This document shows, piece after piece, positions 12,397 through 21,525 of a stretch of 64,000 nt of DNA. The notes under the pieces were generated by a model. That model had not been told where the DNA came from, ran no database searches, and worked only from the letters and a program-made list of their open reading frames with translations. Every line of letters starts with the position of its first letter. Position 1 is the first letter of the stretch. The position numbers were made by a program, and so were the translations under genes. This stretch comes from Rhynchonema sp. JSB1_4 (Eukaryota > Nematoda > Chromadorea > Monhysterida > Xyalidae): positions 1 through 64,000 of the forward strand of contig JASAMV010005446.1 in NCBI GenBank assembly GCA_030248065.1. The letters are read 5' to 3'.

Positions 12397-15167
12397 ATGA
12401 CCATGTTCACAATTGTGCAGCTTTGTGTTGCAGCATTAGTCGCTTGCGCAACAGGTAACGTACATGAGCATGTATGTATGAGTGACGCTTTGAGACGAAG
12501 GCGGATAGCGTGTAATTGCAATCTGAAGATCTTGGCACGCAGGCCTTAAAATTCCCGTTTATTTACAATTCTAGCGCATCCAATTTTCGAGCCATCATGC
12601 GGTCAAAGAACAAGGTCAGTTAAATGATCGTGTGTCCGGCCCAGGCCCAGGAGTGAAATGCCAGAGTCGGGTGGACCTCGTTTTTAAACACGCGCATGCA
12701 CTACTGCTGCTGCAATCAAGCTTTGGTTGCTTCACGTTCGTACTTTAAAGGACTGCGCTGAAATTGTCACGTAAAACTTTCCTGTCGATCGAAGCGCTTT
12801 TAGTTTTGCAGCCAAATTATTAATGACTGTTGCAGGCTATGGACGCCGGAACTACGAGAAATGAGAAACCGGTGGACCCACGATAAGCTGCGAATGATCG
12901 TCGGTTAGTTAACTGATAACAAAAAGTGGTTTAGGAGAGCGGAAAATGTCGAGCTGATGACTTAATCGAAGGTGTCGCTGTGTGGAGCAGTAGTTTGGAA
13001 TATACAGTATGTAAGACACCAGCAAGCTCTTAGCTGTGCCATTAGTTTGTGCGATCAATCAGTGAAGTCACCATGAATTGCAGCAGTTGTGTCACTGTGA
13101 GAAACCTTCATGTATTATCTTACATATGCGTTCAAGTTGTGCCGGTCATCGGTACACGTGGTGAATTCCTGCCTTGACTTTGCCCACCTATACTTTTATG
13201 GCATTTCAACTTCGTACCCCAGATGGCGAAGAGGCAATGGAACACAGCTGGCCGTGGCAAGTCGCTCTTGGCTTTCGGGGCCACCATTTTGAGTGTGGTG
13301 GTTCAATCGTCTCGAAAAGGGTGGTGGTCACCGCGGCGCATTGCATGTACGTTGCTTGACACGACAAGGTAGGTGCTGTATGTATACATACAGTATTTGC
13401 AGCCTTCAGATTTTGACAGTGCAAAAGCTGCTCATGAACGATTGTGGTACGGTGATTATTTAACCATTCAACGGAACCTTGAACTATTCTTAAGTTTTGA
13501 ACGAATCACCAATGTTTTCGGGGTCGAACAACCTAATTTTGATTGGAATCAGCCAGCACAATAATTCTGCCCGTGGAGAATGAGGTGTTTTCAGGCCAGA
13601 TGAACGTTATCCCTACTGTGTCTTCATTGGGGTCCATTATCGCGATGAGATGGATGATCCAAAGGAGTGCATCGAAGTTGAGAGCGTCATCAACCACCCA
13701 TACTACAATAAGCTCACTCTAGAAAACGATGTGTCGGTACTCACTTTTAAGGTACAAATGCATGCATACCCGGCACTTTTTTATACAGTCGTGCCCGCCG
13801 AACAGAACTTGGCATTCAGAAAACACTTTTTCTGGTCGATAGATTGGTGTACAATCTCTGGGGCCGTAAATGTCCCATGTGGTTATTTTAAATGCGTAAA
13901 TTTCGTTGTATCGACAGAAAGGTGTTTGGTCCAGGTAAGTTACCAAAGATGAGTTTGGTAGCACAAAGATGACAGACCAGGTGAGAGTCGCATTAAATTA
14001 ACGCAACCGAAACCGACGAGGCATGGCACCTCAACCGAACGTGAAAGCAGCCTTGAAACTGAGAAAACACTGATGAGACCCAGTCGAATTCTTCAGGAGG
14101 ATCTGCCATTTAGTGACGAGGTCTCCCCAGTCTGCCTCCCAGCTGGACCGATTGAGGATTTGGAGAACAACGCTGAATGTTATGTGACCGGATGGGGAAT
14201 GACCGGACGTACGTTAAGCACGTGCTTGAATTCGATACTAATGAAAAAAAACCAATAAAAATAGCGCATTTCCCCGAATGTACAAGGTGGTTCCTACCCG
14301 GTGTGCCTGGCTATTGACGACCCGTACCAGAGCTGGCTTTGCGTTGTACACGTCCCGTAAAGAAGAACCGGGTATTGCTAGTTGTACTCAATATCTCGCG
14401 CACGCAAGGGTTACACGATTTTTCGAAATTTAGTGATGCCACGAATTTTGTTAGTTTTCTGGGAACACCCCTTACGCTGGTCCAAACAAGTGCCATCACC
14501 AAATTTCGAAATACGAGGCAGAACGTCACGTAGCGATTGAGACGGGATAAATTTTTATATACAAAAACGTCAGTGACTATAAACTTTTGCATATTTAGCG
14601 TCTGAAGACTCTTATGCCGACGTGCTAATGGAAACGGCGCTCGATATTCAACCGCCTGAAGTTTGCACGGCAACATGGCGTAACTTGATGTTCAACGATA
14701 TAATGATCTGTGCTTGGGGAAAGCCGCCAAAGGGAAGACCGAAAAGAGTCAGCGACGCCTGCGTAGTACGTTGAGAATGTTAAATATTTGCTTATGTTCG
14801 AGCAGTTGAAAGTTGGATAATATGAATTTCACTTTTGAAAAACGTGTGGTCGTTCTCCTGACAGGCCTGCTCAATTGTATGAGCATATAAGTTTTGGTCA
14901 AAATGGAAACATTCGAAATCGAATTGGTTCATGTCAACAAAATTAAACCAGATTTTCGCTAGATGCTAATTTCAACACCACTCATTTCGGGGCGACAGTG
15001 GTGGACCACTGGTGTGCAAACGGGACGACCGTTGGGAGTTGCATGGTATCGTGTCCTGGGGTCCGGATGTGTGCGCTGTAAGGAGCCATCCTGGTGTCTA
15101 TACGAGAGTGTCTGCCTTCATGGATTTCATTGAAGATGCGATCAAGGCCACTGAAGAAAGAAATTAA
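12397..15167 (+). CDS. secreted trypsin-like serine protease (S1 family)
   Basis: Exons 12397-12454, 12575-12614, 12836-12903, 13223-13346, 13595-13751, 14097-14208, 14599-14762 (or 14765) and 14991-15167 give about 300 residues. Exon 1 is a signal peptide ([19 protein letters not shown]). A propeptide with CGQRT follows. The catalytic domain has His57 (TAAHC), Asp102 (ENDVSVL) and Ser195 (GDSGGPLVC). The Asp three residues before Gly-Asp-Ser (SDAC) is the position-189 Asp of trypsin-like, Arg/Lys-cleaving enzymes. Two oddities. The activation site reads LRM-IVGDG rather than the usual Arg-Ile-Val-Gly-Gly. The last intron has no AG before GGCGACAGT: the bases are TTTCGG, so it looks like a GT..GG intron, a damaged splice site or a base error. 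It is likely secreted; substrate unknown. Confidence 0.92.
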
Positions 15168-15976
15168 GAGCGAATCAAGCCTCACCCGTTTCTTCTATTG
15201 ATCTGGCTGCAGTTATTTGACCGTGCGATTGCTTGTGGACAGAACTTGAGGACACGCATTTTTCATCTTCTGCTGTAACATGACCTTATAAAACTGCCCC
15301 GTTAGCAAGGTTTGATTAAAAAAAGTTTTTTATATCATCGAAATGTTTTTAACTTTTTTGAATTTTTAAAAATTTTGTTAAGATTTGCTTTTTTATTCCG
15401 GAGCACAAAAATTTCGGTTCTCAATGTGAAAAATTGTCGAAATTTTTTGGTAAGTATATTTGATTGTAGTACTTGTGAATCGGAGCTACAGTATGTAGCG
15501 CGGTATGTTAATTAAGCGACATATGCACAAGTTCCTTTATATTGCGCGAGCTGAAAAATGAAAACCTATGCCATTTTGACAAGACGTAACCTGAGAAACC
15601 CAGATTTGCACACAACTTGTGTGGCGGCGTAGACTTCCAGCTCCATACAAAATTTTATCCCAATGCGTGCCCGCAGGCGCGATTGACAACATCAAAGATA
15701 GAACAAAACTGGCAACACAGTTTTAAAAACGTTTTTTTCCTTTTATATTTCAACAAATTAATAGTCAGTGCCCAGACGTTACCAGAAATGTTAATTATCG
15801 CGTATGAGGTTTTCGTACTCGAGAAACAATCGTGCCCACAAGGCTATAAATCGTATCGTTCCTTATTGATGTATCATCTTTTGTGCAAAGCACGTCCACA
15901 AGACAGCACATAAAAATGTTTCATAAGCAGAAAACAATGCGAATCAAATAGTGAAAAAACGATCATCAACTGTTGG
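15168..15976. other. intergenic, AT-rich, no gene seen
   Basis: Between the converging 3' ends of the protease (plus) and the fucosyltransferase (minus). The block 15305-15465 is T-rich, with a motif CTTTTTTATTCCGGAGCAC that resembles one near 59449-59470, so it may be a degraded repeat. Confidence 0.45.
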
Positions 15977-18900
15977 TCACAAGATAGTCCGGCCATAATC
16001 AGCGAGACACGCGGAGTCGGTGACCCACCAGTCACGCAGTGATTTGTAATGTTTCGATGGCATCGCATGATCGTGTAACTTTGCACATAAAATGCAAGCC
16101 TGTGCTTGCAAGGAGTAGCTCTGCAGCAACTTGGAACTAGCCGTCTTGTGCGTGTGCAACCAGTCAAAATACGCCATGTACGCCGTACGATTCGATATCA
16201 ATCCATTTAGGTAATCGGCCAACGCACGTGGTGAGGGGAAGCTGAAACGTCTGAGTGAATATAGTTTGAAGTTCTGGCTGACAATTCAGATTCAGTCCGG
16301 AATTGCAACAATGTGTTATGCACATACCTATCAGCAGCGATGTAGATGTGATCTGGGACACCGGCCCGTTTGTATGTGTCACCATGCAGCACAATGGGCA
16401 CCACACCGTTTTCGAGTGCTCGACTGTAAAAAAGAATTTCAAGCTGTATTGTGCCATATTCGGAATAGAATCAAACAAGCCAGACGTACAAGAACTTTTC
16501 AGTGATATAATCTTTGCAGACGCTGTTTTCAAACGCCAGGTAAAAGTAGTATTGTTTGCTGAGCATTTGATCGCATTTTTTTCTGCCGAGGCATTCTAGT
16601 GGACCACACTTGCCGTAGATGTCGATCTGGAATGTCCGCCTGACTGAATCTTATCGAACACTGACAAAAGTGTTGTTGGGATTTTGTCTTGAACCGGGCC
16701 TGTCGCTATTGTTTTTTAGGTTTTGGACCTCGGTTCTTTTATATTAATCGTTAGTTGGCACTGAGATGAAGAACATTAACCTTCAAGAACTTCACCAAAC
16801 TGACGTTTACCCACCGAAATCAATCCATCAACATGGCCGCACGGGAACAAACTACCCCAATATTGACGCACTATGTGTGCATGGAAAAAGGATTTCCAAA
16901 GCAAAGAGGTGTGGTATAGGCGGCGCGTTACGGTAGGTTGATAAAACATTTGTTATTTACAAAGGAGCTAATGTTTTATCGGGCTACCGTAACCCGCCGC
17001 CTATATCACGCCCCAGTGATTTTGAATTTCTCTTGTAATTCCTGATCATCATGTGCAAATGTGCGTCAATATCGGACAGTTTTGTTCCCGATATATGGCA
17101 GATCGATTTCGGTGTGTAACCGCCATTTTGGTGAAGTTCGTCAAAACTAATGATCTTGATCTCGATGCCAACAAACGATATAAGTGAAAAAACCGAGGTC
17201 GAAAACCAAAAAAACAATAGCGGCTTGGCCGCTTTAAGCTTTTCAGTGGAATCCTTGGTAATTCATTGTCGCAAAAACGTGGCCACTGCTGGACACCGCA
17301 CTGTCAAGCCTACGGAACAGTCGTACCATCCGGCCAACCTGTATGTATCGCTGTAGTTCACGCACGTACGCAAAACGCTGGCTTGGCGCCGTACCGCACC
17401 AGGTTGACACAAACCAGGCGATCGGCAGGGACCGACCAGCAACCATGCGCTCCACGTCGGTGTAGTTGGACGCAACAACGTTCAGTTGGCCCATAGGTGA
17501 CAGACGAACATCTGCAAATGACGACCTGTTCACAGCCCCGTGTGTGTCAGTGCAGTTTTGTGATTGTGGTTGAACGTCAGTGTTTAGCAATCAACGCCGG
17601 ACGTTCCCGTAATGACGGATGGGATTATCTATACTACTAAAACAGGAAGACGTATGTATGTATAGTCCAGCCACGAACTCATGAGACGACTTTTTTTTAA
17701 ATTGGCGTGTGCGGATCCAATAATGTTCCGGTTCCACGTATTTCGGAAATAAAAGAAAGAGAAACGCACGTGTTTTTTTAAAATACGCTCTCCACCCCGG
17801 TGCGTAAATTCCCTTTTGACTCCCAAAACATTTGTGTGTTGAACACCGTTGCTGTTCGCGTAAGCACGCAACAAATTGAGGTCAGCCAGCTGGAACTTGT
17901 CATCATCTCTCTCAGCCCGATCTCTTTCTTTTGTTTGCGAAAACCCGTGTAATCGATGCATTTTTGAGTCTGGCCAAGCAAGCTTTGAAAAAAGTCGTCT
18001 CATGAGCTGGTGGTTGGACTATATGTATGTGTGTATGTATGTGTGTGGCCCCCTCCCTCGGAAGGGCGGACGGGTCAATTTTCATGGGTAGCTTTGGGTA
18101 TGCTAACGGGTCTTCGGGGGGGGGGGGGCACGGCACGGGCGCGGCGCTGTAGCCGGTGGCCGTAGGCACGGGTCCCGATTAGTTTGTATACAACATACGA
18201 AAACAACGCGTGAGTTTGCCTTGTGACAGCCGACGATGTTGCGTAATATCGGTAGGCGCGATAACAGTCCAAAATCCTTTGTAAATAAAAAAATGCTTTC
18301 TTCGACTGCGATTCGAGCCAGGGTTCTCCGCCTAACCCGGCCGTTGCTCAACCACTGAGCTATCGAAGGGCACGATTTGAAAGAAAATTGCGACGTCCGT
18401 AGTCAACAGCAGATGATATACTGTGCGATATCACTTGCCATTGTATGATCCAACGTCCGAATCTGTTCGATAGGACATTGTCCAGTTGAAGTATGGGCCC
18501 AACTTGTAAGTCGGCCCCCTGTTGATACCAGTGTGGGCTGGCGCTTCATTCAGAATGATCACATAGCGTTGATGTGGCAGTCTGAACATTAAAAAATATT
18601 ATGGCCTTTTTCCACCACTCGAAAGCAGACTCTACAGAGACGCAACAGTTTCTGCGGCATCAGCACCACTACCTGATATGTTTACATCCCGATCTGGATT
18701 ATCTTGGTTTATTGGCACAATGCTAAGTGCTTGCAAAAAACCAGCCTCACATGCGACATAAGGAAAAATACCTACGGCACATTAGCATGGGGTCAAATGA
18801 GGCTGAATACAGACAACTTTGGCACAACATGTACCTACATGACGTATGAAGCACCATGCCAATGTAAATGACTGTCTGATTAGCCGGGAATTTATGTGAA

Positions 18901-19367
18901 AGACCATGCACACATGACAACTATGTACAAGTAGCCACCTGAATGGCGGCAACTCATCCGTAACGTGTTCATGGAACAGAACGGCATCGGCATTCGCCAA
19001 CTCTCGTTGATCGTCGGTCACGTGACATTCGACATTCAATGGCGCTGGACACACAAAGTGCTGCAGAGAAATGGAGAAATAAAAATGCTAAACGTAAACT
19101 GGTGAAAATTGTTAGGTTTTGTGACTGTGACACTGTCTGCATAACCTGGCCCAGTACTCCTGGACGTGTGAAGTTAGCCGAGAACCATTTCGTCCATCCC
19201 AAGATCAGTTTCTTATCATCTGCTTTGTTTGAGAAGTTCGATTGCCAAACCAGTGGTATTTCTTGTACGCGAGGGCGAACGGTCGCGAAGTATGTCAACC
19301 ACAGAATTATGGCCAAAATCGCCGATAAACGGAAAACACGGAGTGCTTTTTGTTTGAACAGACGCAT
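15977..19367 (-). CDS. Golgi alpha-1,3-fucosyltransferase (GT10 family)
   Basis: Seven coding exons on the minus strand: 19367-19146, 19060-18939, 18581-18439, 17511-17339, 16626-16490, 16423-16328 and 16241-15977. Phases agree throughout and give 385 residues. The enzyme would transfer fucose from GDP-fucose to N-acetylglucosamine on glycoproteins in the Golgi lumen. Type II layout: basic MRLFKQKALRVFR, then a membrane anchor (about 14-28), then the catalytic region. The family signature is clear: FYLAFENSVCKDYITEKFF followed by RALENGVVPIVL. Five Asn-X-Ser/Thr sites are visible (NFS, NFT, NWT, NYT, NRT). A late CILC motif matches the CXXC seen near the C-terminus of plant and invertebrate core alpha-1,3 enzymes, which favours core N-glycan fucosylation, but that is inference. 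The third intron opens with GCAAGT (GC-AG). Two introns carry transposons. An upstream in-frame Met at 19436 is a possible alternative start. Confidence 0.94.
16727..17213. mobile_element. foldback element in a fucosyltransferase intron
   Basis: Arms of roughly 210-220 bases face each other: 16727-16945 and the complement of 16995-17213. Both contain GACCTCGGTT, GAACTTCACCAAA and CACCGAAATC, and both meet at GGCGGCG/GTTACGG near the loop (about 16920-17005). The arms differ at many positions, so the insertion is not recent. It lies wholly inside the fourth intron. No protein is encoded. Confidence 0.8.
17661..18023 (-). mobile_element. TA-flanked MITE, family A copy 3 (363 bp)
   Basis: Inverted relative to copies 1 and 2. 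The ends are TATAGTCCAGCCACGAACTC and GGTTGGACTATA. It sits in the third intron of the fucosyltransferase gene. The internal open frame matches that of copy 2 almost residue for residue. Confidence 0.88.
18110..18127 (+). repeat. homopolymer G run
   Basis: An uninterrupted run of about 13 G follows TCTTC. It lies next to GTAT/GTGT tetranucleotide repeats at 18021-18050. Run length may be unreliable in any assembly. Confidence 0.7.
18300..18371 (-). tRNA. degenerate tRNA-like sequence
   Basis: On the minus strand an acceptor-like CCTTCGA is followed by TAGCTCAGTGGTTGAGC, a good A box and D arm, and about 45 bases later by GGCTCGAATCGC, a weak B box, then TCGAAG pairing with the acceptor strand. 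The anticodon and T stems do not pair well, so this looks like a tRNA pseudogene or the head of a tRNA-derived SINE rather than a working gene. The acceptor resembles tRNA-Tyr. It lies inside the fucosyltransferase gene on the same strand. Confidence 0.4.
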
Positions 19368-19510
19368 TTTACCACCGATTTTAATAAAATCGAACTGATT
19401 GCGCGCTGAAAAACTTCTGATCAGTGTTTGAAACAAAGTGCTGTATGGACACGTGTTTATAGTCTGAAACGTTAATATACACGTTTTCTTTTACATAATT
19501 ATTGTGTTGA

Positions 19511-19789
19511 TATTGGTCGCACAATGACTATAAGAATTGGTCAAATTTTTTCCTGAATCGTGAAACGCGAAAGTGACCAGACTGTGACGTTGCATTGCGC
19601 CATCGCACACAAACCATGCATACAGCAAAATGTTTCAGACTCGCAGCAACGTGGGTGCTCTGCTTGGTTTACTTTCAGCCAAAATTGTTTGGTGAGAATC
19701 ACAAATAGCACAGTAGTTACGAGTGATTGAACGAGAAAATCAGGATTGATTTGATGAATTCTCATAATATGGTCATTGTGCAACCAATA
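19511..19789 (+). mobile_element. TA-flanked MITE, family B copy 1 (279 bp)
   Basis: Ends TATTGGTCGCACAATGAC and GTCATTGTGCAACCAATA. TA at both edges fits a TA target duplication. Sister copies are at 41056-41333 and 55534-55811; this copy is the most diverged. It lies just upstream of the fucosyltransferase start. Confidence 0.88.
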
Positions 19790-19864
19790 GAATAAAGCAT
19801 CAAATGCTGGATGAGCCACGTTAAAACGCTTCATTTGCCATGTAATCTTACACACAATAGTAAC

Positions 19865-20042
19865 ACTACGCCAACACGAGCCTGATTTCGGAGGTGGTCG
19901 ATTGATGAAACATTCATACGTGGCTGCTGATTTGGGAAACGTTACATATTGTAGGATACCACGTGGCGCATGATTATTTCCTCCTTCTTTGCCTTTTGCA
20001 AGTGGACCACCTCCGAAATTGGGCTCGCGTTGGCGTACATAG
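19865..20042. mobile_element. short inverted-repeat element with CGCCAACACGAGCC ends
   Basis: ACACTACGCCAACACGAGCC near 19866 faces GGGCTCGCGTTGGCGTA near 20024. The same end sequence and an inner block (GGAAACGTTACA ... CAGCCACGT) recur near 62155-62255, inside the large element at 61611-62959. Confidence 0.6.
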
Positions 20043-20227
20043 TTTGCCTTTATCTAATCAAATGCTGCACACGTAATCGAGTATTCCACCAACAAACTTG
20101 TTGGTGTGACGGTCATCTTTCGCATTCATAATTTATCGTATTTTCCTAATTTTCCGGCTGCTTTAGTACACTTTTGCCTGCTGCTCCCCATGTTGTGATA
20201 TGTGTGTGACGGTTGTAGCTGACTCAC

Positions 20228-20338
20228 CTATGTAGACCGGAATCGCATGGGCGAAGTCACGTCGCATCAGACGGCACGCGGCCACGTCGGAAATAATGGC
20301 GTCGATTTCACCCGTATGGGAGGTGCAGTGACATGTCT
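20228..20338 (-). CDS. possible single exon on the minus strand, unassigned
   Basis: The minus strand has an acceptor (GTATACAG), a 37-codon open stretch containing HTGEIDAIISDVAACRL and RRDFAHAIPVYI, and a textbook GTGAGT donor. It enters in phase 0 and leaves in phase 1. I found no partner exons on the same strand. It may be a displaced or relic exon, or chance. Confidence 0.25.
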
Positions 20339-20433
20339 GTATACGAACATTGGATCGGCACATTTATGGGGATTGTGTTTGTCATCATTGGGGTGACTGT
20401 GACCATACAATGCTTACCTGTGTTTGTGCAATG

Positions 20434-21027
20434 TTTTGCGACGAAACGTTGAAATCGATCGTCAACAATGCAGCACTCGACACCGACAATGTCGCAGTGT
20501 TTGCGGGCCGTGCCCTGTCGGTGCATGCCATGGCATTCAGCATCTCCAGGGCATCGGTGGTCCCCCCTCACAAATTATGGATATTCCATATTGGAGCTCT
20601 CGATCTTCAGATGTTGCCCGCCGGTGACAACATAAGTCAGGCTGACCAGCTGGTCGCCGATTTCAAAGTGTTGATCGAAAAAATCCGACAAAAGTTTCGT
20701 GGTGGTGTGGTGTTCCTCCCACTGCCCCAAATCCACTCACGACCAAAGACTGCAGCGCATCTGAACGCGTTGTTGGCGACGGAATTAAGCAAACAGAAGG
20801 ACATTGTCATGTTGAAAATAGACAGTGCTCCGGAAACGAAACAGGCTGCCGGTGCTGAGGGCACGTGTAGTCAGGAGCAGTTGATGCTCCTTCTGCGTGC
20901 GACCGAATTTATGTGCGACGTAAACATTTTTCGGTCCCAAAAGGAGGATGAGGGAGATGACGAAGACGAACCAGAGGAGGAACATTCGTCAGGCGACGAG
21001 CTGGAAGATGTGCCCATGCAGACGTAA
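20434..21027 (+). CDS. unassigned protein with acidic C-terminal tail
   Basis: The frame is open from 20350, and codon use is clearly coding from about 20434 (MFCDETLKSIVNN) to TAA at 21025-21027, about 197 residues. The start is uncertain: an in-frame ATG at 20350 gives 225 residues, but its extra 28 residues look non-coding. The middle reads KLWIFHIGALDLQ, then a helix-like stretch and GGVVFLPLPQIHSRPKT. This is faintly like SGNH hydrolases (hydrophobic strand plus G-x-N-D, then RPKT), but the Asn of the GxND block is absent and no GDS block is visible. The last 28 residues are mostly Asp/Glu. Upstream exons may exist. It is flanked at 20191 and 21232 by an exact 31-base direct repeat. Function unknown. 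Confidence 0.6.
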   Translation, partial: FCDETLKSIVNNAALDTDNVAVFAGRALSVHAMAFSISRASVVPPHKLWIFHIGALDLQMLPAGDNISQADQLVADFKVLIEKIRQKFRGGVVFLPLPQIHSRPKTAAHLNALLATELSKQKDIVMLKIDSAPETKQAAGAEGTCSQEQLMLLLRATEFMCDVNIFRSQKEDEGDDEDEPEEEHSSGDELEDVPMQT

Positions 21028-21231
21028 ATAATATTTTTTTTATTTTCATTTCAATTCAGTTGATCGGTTTCATTGCAATTCATGTTTACATATATCCTTG
21101 ATTTAATTTATTCAATTATTGCTCGGTTCGATATCTTAACCCCTTCTATGGATTTGTGCTATTTACTCCAAATTCATGCAATCTTTCCCCCGGTTTAATC
21201 CGTACATATTTGACTTTGCCTTTTTGGGGAG

Positions 21232-21525
21232 TGTTGTGATATGTGTGTGACGGTTGTAGCTGGGTGTTACGGTAGGTGCTGACGTGTGTATGATGCATTA
21301 TTACTGTGAGCGGCTAGCCGAATATTCAGCCGAATTACTCCATAAATACTATTATGTTACTAAGTCCAGCCGACACCTACTTGATCTTTCGTAATATCCG
21401 AAACCCATATATAAACCTTAGTTCTTATTGCAGTAATAAGTATTCTACTCCTCTGATTTACTGGTCGACTAATAAACTATTGACGTTGAGATCGAACAAC
21501 CTTGTGGTCCTAACCTAACGATAGA
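21232..21525 (+). mobile_element. LTR-like block (candidate solo LTR)
   Basis: From TGTTACGGTAGG at 21264 to about CCTAACGATAGACA near 21522 the block has the layout of a long terminal repeat: TG start, TATATAAACC near 21408, AATAAA near 21469 and a CA end. No second LTR or retroviral-type gene is visible. Its first 31 bases (21232-21262) also occur at 20191-20221. The assignment is inference from layout. Confidence 0.4.

Noticed and set aside
18300..18371. Functional tRNA-Tyr gene
   Set aside because: A box and acceptor ends fit, but the T stem and anticodon stem do not pair and the B box is altered; called tRNA-like only.
20350..21027. Proteasome subunit Rpn10 or Ku-type protein, because of the acidic tail and alpha/beta-like pattern
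   Set aside because: No von Willebrand A metal site, UIM or Ku motif could be found; left as unassigned with only a faint SGNH-like pattern.
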